64,000 bases of DNA from Pandoraea sp. ASV26 (GTDB lineage Bacteria; Pseudomonadota; Gammaproteobacteria; Burkholderiales; Burkholderiaceae), in assembly GCF_016428915.1 (NCBI RefSeq), contig NZ_JAELTP010000009.1:29503-93502 (forward strand), given 5' to 3'. The stretch's first letter is position 1. Every line of letters begins with the position of its first letter. A program made the position numbers and the translations under genes. A model generated the notes under the pieces. The model saw nothing but the letters and a program-made list of their open reading frames with translations. It did no database searches and was not told the DNA's origin. Below are positions 17,341 to 27,064 of this stretch, piece by piece.

Positions 17341-18189
17341 CTACGCGCCCAGCTTGATGAGTACCGCGCCGCCGACCACGAGGCTGCATGCCACGAGGCG
17401 GCGCGCATTGAGTGTCTCCCGCAGGAACAGCCAGCCCAGCAGCACCGCGAAGATGGCGCTCGACTCACGCAGCGCCGACACCACGCCCATCGGCAGGTAT
17501 TGCAGCGCGAGCACCACCATGCCGTACGCGCACTGCGCGACGATGCCCGCACCCAGCGCCTCCGTCACCCGGCGGCGCGGGGCGAGAAACATGCCGCGCC
17601 ATCCGCCCCGCCGCACCCACACCGCCCCCACGAGCGGCACGCTGGCGAACAGGTAGGCCCAGGCGATATAGCCGAAGCCGTTCCCGTTCGACAGACGCAC
17701 GCCGAAGCCGTCGATAATCGTATAAGTCGCGATGAATACGCCCGTGAGCAATGCCGCAGGCACGCTGTCGCCCGACAGCCGCCGCCCGCGCAACGCCAGC
17801 GTCAGAATGCCGGCGCAGATGCAGGCGATCCCTGCCACGGCGATCCAGCGAGGCAACTCGCCTGCGAGCAACAACGCCGCCCCGGAGATCAGCAAGGGTG
17901 AAATGCCACGCGCAATCGGATAGATTTGCCCGAACTCGCCCACGCGATACGCCCGAATGAGGGCCGCCGTGTACGCGACCTGTGCGCAAGCCGAGAGCAG
18001 GATGAGCGGCCAGACCGGCATCGGTGGCATCGGCAGCCACACAATGCCGACCAAGGCAGTGAGCAACTGCGGCACGGCCATCATGCCGACTTGCCAGACA
18101 CGATCGGGACTTGCGTGGAGAAACGCGTTCCAGGTGGCGTGCATCAGTGCGGAGATCAGCACCAGCAGCACGATGGGCGTGGTCGTCAT
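17341..18189 (-). CDS. DMT-superfamily (EamA) transporter
   Basis: This 282-residue inner-membrane protein has about ten hydrophobic helices arranged as two EamA repeats, typical of drug/metabolite exporters. The start at 18189 begins directly with the first membrane helix (TTTPIVLLVLISALMHATWN); an in-frame codon 33 residues earlier would add a polar stretch without a ribosome site. It converges with fdsD, separated by 41 bp containing a weak hairpin. Substrate unknown; it is not part of the formate dehydrogenase operon. Confidence 0.85.
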   Translation of the reverse strand: MTTTPIVLLVLISALMHATWNAFLHASPDRVWQVGMMAVPQLLTALVGIVWLPMPPMPVWPLILLSACAQVAYTAALIRAYRVGEFGQIYPIARGISPLLISGAALLLAGELPRWIAVAGIACICAGILTLALRGRRLSGDSVPAALLTGVFIATYTIIDGFGVRLSNGNGFGYIAWAYLFASVPLVGAVWVRRGGWRGMFLAPRRRVTEALGAGIVAQCAYGMVVLALQYLPMGVVSALRESSAIFAVLLGWLFLRETLNARRLVACSLVVGGAVLIKLGA

Positions 18190-18586
18190 GTGGATGGATG
18201 CGGCAGGAGGGTGTCGGAAAACGGCTGACACAGTGTGCCGTCCGATGGGGCAAAGGCAGTATTGTCGCACCCCGGGGGCCATCGACATAGCGCCAGCCTG
18301 ACGGATTCCCGCAGTGCCAGACGGTTTCCCCCTCCGCCGCGATCGGTCGCCATCTCAGACGAAACAGACGAAACGAACGAGCCTTTGCCTCGGGCATCGA
18401 GCGTCACGCCATCCCGATGACGCGTCGTCACCTTCGAAAGTTGTCCACACCCTTTGTGGATAACCCACTGGATAACCTGCCCCCACCTTCTCGAACGCCC
18501 CGTGAACAGGGGCTGTCAAGAGCATTGCCCAAAAAACGATCAGCAGTGGAACAAATATTCGGCTTGACGGTCAGCCCCCTCCCTGC
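18190..18586. other. Intergenic region upstream of the EamA gene, with DnaA-box-like sequences
   Basis: No gene was found. The notable content is a cluster of DnaA-box-like nonamers at 18441-18475, listed separately. Confidence 0.5.
18441..18475. promoter_or_regulatory. Cluster of DnaA-box-like sites
   Basis: TTGTCCACA (18441-18449) has one mismatch to the DnaA box. TGTGGATAA (18455-18463) is a perfect box on the minus strand, and ACTGGATAA (18467-18475) has two mismatches. There is no dnaA, dnaN or AT-rich unwinding element here, so a titration or regulatory site is more likely than an origin. Confidence 0.45.
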
Positions 18587-19108
18587 TCAAGGGCCATTCC
18601 CCTTGTTTGCCAACGCATCGGGGTCCTGTTTAACCGCTGCACCGGTGGGTTCCGACTGATCGGTCTGCCCGGTCTGCCCGATCTCGTCACGCGGCGACTG
18701 CGGCACGCTGCGCAGCGCCGCGACGACCTGACTCTGGCCGAGCACGGCGTCCGGGGCCTGCTGCAAGGCCAGCCGGTAACGCTCGCCGAACTCGGCGTCG
18801 GCGTTGCGGAACAGCTTGGCGGCTTCATCGGCGAGCGCAATGCCCGCGTCGGCCTGCGGCGGGGTCTGTTCGAGCCATTCGTCGAGCGCGACGATCAGAC
18901 GCGACAGCGGGTCAAGCCACCGGAACCACGCGTCCTCCGTCAACAACTGCACGAAACGTCCGGTGGGCACTGGCCCGAAAACTGCTTCGTATTGCTGACG
19001 ATCGTTGGCAATCAACACCTTGTGTTGCGCAAGCAGCGCGGCGCGCAACGCCTGCATGGCGGCGATCTGGGCAGCGCTGGCGGGCGTGGTTTCGGTCGGT
19101 TCGGTCAT
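18587..19108 (-). CDS. Conserved-looking hypothetical protein, mostly helical
   Basis: This 173-residue protein has an Ala/Leu-rich helical body with no signal peptide or membrane segment. Aromatic-rich blocks (GRFVQLLTEDAWFRWLDPLSRL, residues about 50-71, and EFGERYRLALQQ, about 106-117) suggest a folded domain. The tail after about residue 140 is polar, Gln/Thr/Gly-rich and probably disordered. I do not recognise the family. It has its own upstream gap and stands alone on the minus strand, so it is probably monocistronic. Confidence 0.7.
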   Translation of the reverse strand: MTEPTETTPASAAQIAAMQALRAALLAQHKVLIANDRQQYEAVFGPVPTGRFVQLLTEDAWFRWLDPLSRLIVALDEWLEQTPPQADAGIALADEAAKLFRNADAEFGERYRLALQQAPDAVLGQSQVVAALRSVPQSPRDEIGQTGQTDQSEPTGAAVKQDPDALANKGNGP

Positions 19109-19440
19109 CTATCGCCCCGTAAACGTCAGAAAGGTTAGGAAACGGAATTGGAAAGCGTCTGACACGCACTTTAGGACTTAGCCCATAGCCAACAGACGTC
19201 AGGGTCACGATACTACATGGGTCTCGCAAACACCTCGCGAGATCAGGCTTTCACTTCCCCGTGGGAGGCCTGCTTCCTCACCCGCCCATCCGGCGGGTTT
19301 TTTTTGCCTGCACGATTCGCCCCTGCCGCCCTCCTGCCACAGTCCGCCGCCTCGCCAAGCCAGCGCTTCGCCTTCGGCCGCGCACGATGCGTCGACGCAA
19401 ATTCGTTTATCATCGGCACCGCTTCGCCCCCTTTCCCGAT
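19109..19440. other. Intergenic region with a possible plus-strand small RNA
   Basis: No coding sequence. It contains several short self-complementary stretches, such as TCTCGC...GCGAGA near 19215-19236. It ends in a strong plus-strand terminator at 19280-19305 although no plus-strand gene precedes it within 2 kb. It also holds the promoter for the divergent hypothetical gene. Confidence 0.45.
19280..19305 (+). terminator. Rho-independent terminator without an upstream gene
   Basis: ACCCGCC (19280-19286) pairs with GGCGGGT (19292-19298), followed by eight T's to 19305. The nearest plus-strand gene upstream, fdsD, is 2 kb away behind two opposing genes, so it may end a small RNA starting around 19110-19200. 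Confidence 0.75.
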
Positions 19441-20016
19441 ATGACCACTCCCCTGCGTCCCCGTACCATTGGTGTCATGGGTTCCGGCAAACAGCCGTGG
19501 ACCGAGCTTGCCGCGCCCCTCGGCCGTGCGCTCGCGCTGGCCGGGTACCACCTGCTCACCGGCGGCGGACAGGGCGTGATGCGCAGTGTGAGCGAGGCCT
19601 TCTGCGCCGTGCCGCAACGCGCAGGACGCAGCATCGGTATCGTGCCGACCGAAGCCGTCGGCGAGCCTGACGAGGGCCGTGATGGCGGTGATGGCGGTGA
19701 GGGCCTGACGTTCCGCCCATTGCCCGGCTACCCGAATCCGTTCGTGGAAGTGCCCATCCTGAGCCCTTTACCGCGTCATCTGCCCGACGCACCGGCCGGC
19801 ACGCTCTCGCGCAACCACATCAACGTGCTCTCGAGCGATGTCATCGTCGCGCTGCCCGGCAATCACGGCACGCGCGACGAGGTCGGGCTCGCCGTGCGCT
19901 ACGGCAAGCCCGTCATTCTGTTCGGGGAGCGTGAGCACTTCGCGGACATGCCCGCTTCGCTCGTGCGAACGGTATCGCTCGATACCGTGATGGACTTCGT
20001 CAGAACGGCACGGTGA
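19441..20016 (+). CDS. LOG-family (TIGR00725-like, lysine-decarboxylase-fold) nucleotide-binding protein
   Basis: This 191-residue Rossmann-like protein has the two SLOG/LOG hallmarks: GGGQGVM at about 43-49 and PGNHGTRDEV near residue 140, an equivalent of PGGxGTxxE. Members bind nucleotides; some are cytokinin-type phosphoribohydrolases, but this subgroup is mostly uncharacterised. A Gly/Asp-rich insertion (GRDGGDGGEG) lies at about 79-88. Its 3' end overlaps the stop of the convergent outer-membrane gene by 17 bp. No good ribosome site is visible; the ATG at 19441 starts the fold at the usual place. Confidence 0.8.
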   Translation: MTTPLRPRTIGVMGSGKQPWTELAAPLGRALALAGYHLLTGGGQGVMRSVSEAFCAVPQRAGRSIGIVPTEAVGEPDEGRDGGDGGEGLTFRPLPGYPNPFVEVPILSPLPRHLPDAPAGTLSRNHINVLSSDVIVALPGNHGTRDEVGLAVRYGKPVILFGEREHFADMPASLVRTVSLDTVMDFVRTAR

Positions 20017-21382
20017 GCTTCGCGTCGATCGACTGGAAGCGATAGGCCCACCCCGGCGGCCCGCTCGACGCGGGCATCCACGGCGCATTCAGGCGCTGCA
20101 TCACCGACACGTCCAGCTTCGACGTACCCAGGTAGTGCGTGTGGCTCAGCCCCACCTCGGCATAACTGTCGTAGGTATGGATGGCGTTCGGGTCTTCGGT
20201 GCGACTGCGGTTGTAGCGGAACTCGAGGCCCGTGGAGCCGTTGGACGTGAAGTCGAACGCGCGACGCACGCGCCATTGCAACGTCTGCGTCTGCGTGGTG
20301 CCGGTGGCGATCTGGTCCGTGGCCGCGTTGGTCTTGCCGGTGATCCCGACGGTCCAGTCGGCGTCGATCGGCAACGAGTAATTGGCCGTCACATCCCGGT
20401 TCGTCGTGTCGCGACGGGCGTTCTGCAAGTCCTGACTCAGCGTCGTATTGAACTTGCCGTACATGCCCAGCGGATTGTTCATCAACAGGTTCGCCGTGCC
20501 CTGCATTTTGCCCGTGGTCGTCATGCCGCTGTTGTTCATGCCGACGCTGAACTGGTACGGCTGCTCGTTGAGGACCTGAAGGCCCACGGCGCCCTCGCCC
20601 GGTGTGCGGCTGCGCGTGGCAACGAGCGGCAACTGTTCATTGCGCACCACCAGTCCGCGGCGCATCAACATACGAATATTGCGATCGGCGAGGCTCTCCT
20701 GACGCGGTTGCCCGCGCAGACAAGAGGCCCGCGCGAGGAAAGCGTTGGGCGGTGCGACTTCCGGAGCTGGCGCCGGGGCGGCGCTCGCAGCGGATGCGGC
20801 CGATGCCGCAGCATCCAGATCGACAGCGGAAATCGCCGTGCCATCGGCACTCAACTCCGGCGCGACGGCAAAGTCTGCGGCAGGCAGAGGGGGCGATGCG
20901 GGTTGAGGGGTCGATGCGGGAGACGGCGGTGACGCGTCGGCCAGCGCTGCGCTTGCAGCGCCCTCGGCGCCCGGCGCCACTGACGATGGATCGGTGTTCG
21001 AAGCTTGTCCGCCCGAGGCCGGCTGCGGCGCTTGTGCGGTGGCGTCACCCGCCGTCGCAGCGGCCGCAGCCCGCTCAGCGGCCTCACGATCGACGGCAGC
21101 GGCGACCGCGTTCGGGTCGTCCCCCGCGAACAGCGCGATGGGGTCCGACGAGGCGCCCGGATCCTGCACCACGGCAGGCGCCGGAGCAGGCTCGGGCGGC
21201 ACGAAATACTGAGGCGCAAGCCCGCGATCCCACAAACCATAGGACACCGCGTTCTGCTCAGTGAAACATGGTGGATTGGGGTCCGAGAACAAGGACTGTG
21301 CGTGCGCGAGCACCGGCATCCCGGCATTCAGACACGCGGCCAGCAAGAGGCAACTCCGCACGACCGGCTTTACCGACGACAT
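20000..21382 (-). CDS. Outer-membrane protein with Ala/Pro-rich linker and TpsB-like barrel segment
   Basis: This 460-residue exported protein starts with a signal peptide (residues 1-29, cleaved after AHA). A low-complexity Ala/Pro/Ser region (about 63-215) follows. The C-terminal part (about 265-460) consists of alternating beta strands and ends in Phe, the usual outer-membrane insertion signal. The segment GVGMNNSG/TTTGKMQG/NNPLGMYG (about 281-309, first letters approximate) resembles barrels of FhaC/ShlB two-partner-secretion transporters. Only about 190 residues of barrel are present and no POTRA domain is evident, so it is not a standard TpsB protein. The start at 21382 has AGGTG 5 nt upstream. 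TpsB relationship is an inference. Confidence 0.7.
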   Translation of the reverse strand: MSSVKPVVRSCLLLAACLNAGMPVLAHAQSLFSDPNPPCFTEQNAVSYGLWDRGLAPQYFVPPEPAPAPAVVQDPGASSDPIALFAGDDPNAVAAAVDREAAERAAAAATAGDATAQAPQPASGGQASNTDPSSVAPGAEGAASAALADASPPSPASTPQPASPPLPAADFAVAPELSADGTAISAVDLDAAASAASAASAAPAPAPEVAPPNAFLARASCLRGQPRQESLADRNIRMLMRRGLVVRNEQLPLVATRSRTPGEGAVGLQVLNEQPYQFSVGMNNSGMTTTGKMQGTANLLMNNPLGMYGKFNTTLSQDLQNARRDTTNRDVTANYSLPIDADWTVGITGKTNAATDQIATGTTQTQTLQWRVRRAFDFTSNGSTGLEFRYNRSRTEDPNAIHTYDSYAEVGLSHTHYLGTSKLDVSVMQRLNAPWMPASSGPPGWAYRFQSIDAKLTVPF

Positions 21383-21575
21383 TCGACACCTGAAAATCCC
21401 ACCCCCACGTTGATGCCATCCACCAGCGTCGTAAGCCGCGTCCGACATGCGGGGGTGCTGTAGCGACAAGGGCTCATTTTACGTCGATCGGGTGACGCGC
21501 TGCCAGTCACAGAATGTTGGGAACTCTTTCGGCGGATTGCCACTCATATCGCGTGACTTCCCCTGTAGTGATTTT

Positions 21576-21600
21576 TGCCCGCCTCGTGCGGGCATTTTTA
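21576..21600 (+). terminator. Rho-independent terminator without an upstream gene
   Basis: TGCCCGC (21576-21582) pairs with GCGGGCA (21588-21594), followed by five T's. The left flank has no A-run, so it works only on the plus strand, where no gene precedes it. A short RNA divergent from the outer-membrane gene is possible. Confidence 0.65.
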
Positions 21601-21699
21601 TTGGCGCTCGTTGATCGGCGACCGCCCTCAGCATCGCAGACCTGCGACGCACTTTGCGTATCTTCACAGCGCCCGCAACCCGCCTCGATTTCACATCAT

Positions 21700-21729
21700 A
21701 AAAAAAGCCCGGGAAGCCGATTCCCGGGC
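21700..21729 (-). terminator. Rho-independent terminator of aspD
   Basis: A perfect 9-bp stem GCCCGGGAA/TTCCCGGGC with a 5-nt loop is next to seven A's (21700-21706), giving a U-run on the minus strand. Confidence 0.9.
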
Positions 21730-21827
21730 AATGGTCGATCGCCATGGAGGGACGATCGAGGGGGGGACCAGTCGGTGCCATGCCCTTCGGCAGGGCACCG
21801 CGATCATCGGGCAACGCCCGCCGCGGC

Positions 21828-23465
<1,638 letters not shown>

Positions 23466-23584
23466 TTACAATCCATTGCGATGCCGTCTTGCGCGAGCAA
23501 CGGCGGACGATCGGGCGAATGAAGCAAGAACGTAGTGCGGCAAGACGTCGCGGCATGGCAACGCCGTCAGGTGAATGAGCGAGA

Positions 23585-25270
23585 TCAAGTCAGCGACACC
23601 ACCAGCGGTCCGAGCAGCGTGAGCAGCACGTTGGCGATGGCGTAGGTAATGGCAAACGGCACGGTCGGCACATTGCTCTCGGCCTTGTCGAGCACCTCGC
23701 CGAAGGCCGGGTTCGCACTGCGCGAGCCAGACAACGCACCGGCCAGAATCGCCACGTTGTCATAACGCAGCACGTAACGGCCGAACGCATAGGTGAGCAG
23801 CAGCGGCACGATCGTGACGATCACCCCGGCAACGAAGATCGAGATGCCGCTTTGCTGCAACGTCTGCCATGCCTGCGCGCCTGCCGACAGGCCGACGCAG
23901 GTCACGAAGGTCGCCAGCCCCAGTTCCTTGAGCAGCGAACTCGCGGCAGCCGGCATCGCCCCGAAGGTCGGATGCTTGCCGCGCAGCCAGCCGAAGACCA
24001 GCCCCGCGAGCAGTGCACCGCCGCCGCTGCCCAATGTGAGCGGAATACCGCCGACCTTGACCACGATGTAGCCGATCAGCAGACCGATCACGATGCCGAT
24101 CCCCATGTACACGTAGTCGGTCTTCACCGAGTAGGCGACCGGGTAGCCGGCTTCCTTCGCGGCGCGTTGCACGTCGCTGTCGGCGCCGTACAGCGTGACC
24201 ACGTCGCCGTGATAGACGATGGTGTCGTCGAGCACCGGCACGGGCTGGCCCATGCGCACGATCCTGGCGATGTACACCCCGTGCTTGACCTCGCGGGCCA
24301 CACCGGCCTTCAACTCGCCGAGCGTCTTGCCGTTGCCGCCCTTGCGCGCGAACACCACTTCCTGCATGCGCAGCGCAATGTCGAGATCGGGTGACGGCGG
24401 CTGCTCGTCGCCCAGCAAACGCCACGCTTCGGTTGCCGCCTCGCGGCGTCCGATGAGCATGACGTCGTCACCCGCTTCGAGAACCAGGTCGTCGGTGGCG
24501 ATGATGATCTTGCCCTTGCGGCGCAGGCGCTCGATGGTCACGCCGTCGGTCAATTGCCTTTCGACCTCGATCACGCGCTTGCCGGCGCCGGTCGTCACGC
24601 GATAGACGCGGCCGACGAGCGCCGGCAGCGAATCGACCTGATCGGCCGAGAGCACCGGCTGACCACCGGTCAGCGCGAGTTCGGCCTTCTTCGCATCGTC
24701 CTTGAGCGTGCGGCCCATGAGCTTCGGCACGAGCGACGCACACACGATGATCGCGCCGAGGCTGCCGAAGATGTACGTGACGGCATAGCCAATGGCCACT
24801 TCCGATTGCAGACGCTTGACCTCGTCCGCAGGCAGGCCCAGACGCGAGATGGCGTCACCGGCCGTGCCGATGATGGCCGACTGCGTGAGACCGCCACCGG
24901 CGACACCGGCCGCAATCCCCTTGTCGAAGCCGAAGATCTTGGCGCAGATCAGCACCGTGACCAGCCCCGAGGCCGCAAGGAAGATGGCCATGGCAATCTC
25001 GCGCAGCGTCTTGCGCGAGAGCGAGCTGAAGAACTGCGGACCGCTCTCGTAGCCCACGGCGTAGATGAAGAGCGCAAACATGATGCTCTTCACGCCGGCG
25101 TCGACCGAGATACCGATCTGTGAGACCACCACGGCCACGAGCAGCGAACCGCCCACACCGCCTAACTGGAACGAGCCGAACTTGATCGCCCCGATCGCAT
25201 ACCCGATGGCAAGCGATAGAAAGATCGCGACCTCCGGGACATGGTTGAGAATGCTATGCACGACTTCCAC
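23585..25270 (-). CDS. aspT: Aspartate:alanine antiporter, AspT family (copy 1)
   Basis: This 561-residue inner-membrane protein has two AspT/YidE-type membrane halves (about 10-165 and 385-560) flanking a hydrophilic cytoplasmic region with two RCK_C (TrkA-C) domains (about 215-375). The repeated GGxxQSAxxGTA and SGSRSANPAFGEVL motifs are typical of aspartate:alanine exchangers. The start is the GTG at 25270, because GGAGG lies 7 nt upstream; codons further upstream encode an unlikely Arg/Pro-rich tail. It sits 143 bp upstream of aspD and 105 bp downstream of the second exchanger. Confidence 0.9.
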   Translation of the reverse strand: MEVVHSILNHVPEVAIFLSLAIGYAIGAIKFGSFQLGGVGGSLLVAVVVSQIGISVDAGVKSIMFALFIYAVGYESGPQFFSSLSRKTLREIAMAIFLAASGLVTVLICAKIFGFDKGIAAGVAGGGLTQSAIIGTAGDAISRLGLPADEVKRLQSEVAIGYAVTYIFGSLGAIIVCASLVPKLMGRTLKDDAKKAELALTGGQPVLSADQVDSLPALVGRVYRVTTGAGKRVIEVERQLTDGVTIERLRRKGKIIIATDDLVLEAGDDVMLIGRREAATEAWRLLGDEQPPSPDLDIALRMQEVVFARKGGNGKTLGELKAGVAREVKHGVYIARIVRMGQPVPVLDDTIVYHGDVVTLYGADSDVQRAAKEAGYPVAYSVKTDYVYMGIGIVIGLLIGYIVVKVGGIPLTLGSGGGALLAGLVFGWLRGKHPTFGAMPAAASSLLKELGLATFVTCVGLSAGAQAWQTLQQSGISIFVAGVIVTIVPLLLTYAFGRYVLRYDNVAILAGALSGSRSANPAFGEVLDKAESNVPTVPFAITYAIANVLLTLLGPLVVSLT

Positions 25271-25350
25271 GGCAGAACCTCCGTCAAGAAATGGGGGGCG
25301 GCGGCTGGCTGGCTCAGGGCGGCGCCCCGAGCGTGCCCACACACCCTGAT

Positions 25351-25390
25351 GCGAATCAACGCGAATCCATGCGAACTAACGCGAAAACTG
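25351..25390. repeat. Four 10-bp direct repeats at the aspT-aspT junction
   Basis: GCGAA recurs every 10 bp at 25351, 25361, 25371 and 25381, covering the end of copy 2 (its last three codons and stop) and the spacer. Period and position suggest local slippage or a protein-binding array; function unknown. Confidence 0.5.
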
Positions 25391-27064
25391 CTGGGCGACG
25401 AAAACCACGGCCGGCCCCATGAGCGGCAGCAGCACGTTCGACAGGGCATACGTCACCGTGTACCCCACGACGGGCAATGCGCTGTTTGCCGTTTGCACCA
25501 CTGCGCTGATGGCCGGCGTGCTGGCCTGCTGACCGGCGATGGCACCGATGAGAATCGGTGCGTCGATGCGCAGCAACTTGTGGCCGACCCAGAGCGACAC
25601 GAGGGCCGGGATGAGAGAGACGCCAATGCCCACGACCGGCAGCGCCAGCCCGTGCTCGCGCAGCAGGACGGCGGCCTGCGGTCCTGCCGAGAGGCCAACG
25701 CACACGACAAACACCGCCAGCCCCAGATCCTTGAGCAATTCGTAAGCCGCCGGCGGGAACGTGCCCCACGTGGGACGCCGCGAGAGCCACCAGCCGCTCG
25801 CCAGCCCCGAGAGCAGCGCGCCGCCGCCCGAGCCGAGCGTCATCGGCACGCCACCCACGCGCACCGACAGATGCCCGATGCAAAGGCCCACGATCAGAGC
25901 AACGCCCACGAACACGAGACTCGTCTTGTTGCCGTAGGGCACCGGCTTGCCGAGCACATCGCCCGCGCGCTCCACGTCGCTTTGCACCCCCTGCAACGTC
26001 ACCACGTCGCCGCGTTGCAGCGCGATCCTGCCCAGCGACGGCAACTGCATGCCCATGCGCCTGACCGATTTGACGAACACGCCGTGGCGCACATCGACGG
26101 GCGCTTCGCGCCGCAGATCGGTCACCGTGCGGCCCTCGGCTTCCTTGTTGGTCATCACGAAGTCACGCTCCACGAGTACGACCTCGTGCGTTTCGGTACC
26201 GGCGACCTCGGGGCCGACGAGCGCGTGCGCTTCGATCATGGCGTCGCGCCGGCCCACCAGCAGCAGTTCGTCGTCCGGCTCGAGCGCGAGCCCCTGCGCG
26301 ACAGGCACCGACGCCGACGCCCGACGCACGCGCTCGATGGCCACCCGCCCTTCGAACGCGGCCTCCAACGCGGCGACGGTCAGCCCCGGATGCGCCACGC
26401 GATAGCTGCGTCCGACCAGATCAGGCGCAGCGGGCGCGCCGGCTTCGCCGCCGTTCTCCTCTTCCATTTCGCGTTCGATACGCGCGCTGTCCTCTCTCAG
26501 ATCGATGCCCAGCAGGCGCGGCGCGAGCAGGTTGGTGAACAGCACGATGGTGATGAGGCCGAACACGTACGTGAGCGTATATGCGGTCACGACGTTCGCT
26601 TGCAGCGCCTTGAAGTCATCGGGCGCAAAACCGAGCCGGTTGAGGGCTTCGATGGCCGTGCCGACCATCGCGGACTCGGTCGCGGCACCGGCCGCCAGTC
26701 CGCCGGCCGTGCCCGGATCCAGGCCGAGCAGCTTCACGGCGATCATCACGATGCCGAACACGAAGACCACTTCGATAATGGAGAGCACGCCGAAGCGCAG
26801 GCCACGCAGGTTCAGATTCTCGACAAACTGCGGCCCGGCCGAAAAGCCCATGGCAAAGATAAAGAGCGCGAATGCGAAGTCCTTGAGCGAGCCCTCGACC
26901 ATGCAACCGGTCTGGCCGATGAGCAAGGCGACGAGCAGTGCCCCGCAAACGCCTCCGAGCTGGATCGGACCGAGCTTGATGCGTCCGAGCAGTTGGCCCA
27001 GAACGACGCAGACGAACACGGTAATCAACGGCACTGCATCGAACAACGGAACTGAACACTGCAT
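25376..27064 (-). CDS. Aspartate:alanine exchanger family transporter (copy 2)
   Basis: This 562-residue protein has the same layout as copy 1: two membrane halves around two RCK_C domains. It shares motifs such as GGVPMTLGSGGGALLSGL with copy 1 but differs over most of its length, so it is an old paralog rather than a recent duplicate. TESAMVGTAIEAL replaces TQSAIIGTAGDAI and QQASTPAISAVVQ replaces SRSANPAFGEVLD at the two substrate-motif positions, which suggests a different substrate preference. The ATG at 27064 follows GGAG by 5 nt. It is the first gene of the aspT-aspT-aspD unit. Confidence 0.85.
   Translation of the reverse strand: MQCSVPLFDAVPLITVFVCVVLGQLLGRIKLGPIQLGGVCGALLVALLIGQTGCMVEGSLKDFAFALFIFAMGFSAGPQFVENLNLRGLRFGVLSIIEVVFVFGIVMIAVKLLGLDPGTAGGLAAGAATESAMVGTAIEALNRLGFAPDDFKALQANVVTAYTLTYVFGLITIVLFTNLLAPRLLGIDLREDSARIEREMEEENGGEAGAPAAPDLVGRSYRVAHPGLTVAALEAAFEGRVAIERVRRASASVPVAQGLALEPDDELLLVGRRDAMIEAHALVGPEVAGTETHEVVLVERDFVMTNKEAEGRTVTDLRREAPVDVRHGVFVKSVRRMGMQLPSLGRIALQRGDVVTLQGVQSDVERAGDVLGKPVPYGNKTSLVFVGVALIVGLCIGHLSVRVGGVPMTLGSGGGALLSGLASGWWLSRRPTWGTFPPAAYELLKDLGLAVFVVCVGLSAGPQAAVLLREHGLALPVVGIGVSLIPALVSLWVGHKLLRIDAPILIGAIAGQQASTPAISAVVQTANSALPVVGYTVTYALSNVLLPLMGPAVVFVAQQFSR

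Larger units (their letters stand above)
21383..21827. other. Intergenic region between the outer-membrane gene and aspD
   Basis: No gene was found. It holds a plus-strand terminator without a gene (21576-21600) and the minus-strand terminator of aspD (21700-21729). Confidence 0.55.

Noticed and set aside
18441..18475. Replication origin
   Set aside because: Too few DnaA boxes, no AT-rich unwinding region and no dnaA/dnaN or rep gene nearby.
19109..19305. 6S RNA, SRP RNA or tmRNA
   Set aside because: None of the conserved core sequences or neighbours of these RNAs is present; only an unnamed small RNA remains possible.
25351..25390. CRISPR-like repeat array
   Set aside because: Units are only 5 bp in a 10-bp period with no spacers or cas genes.
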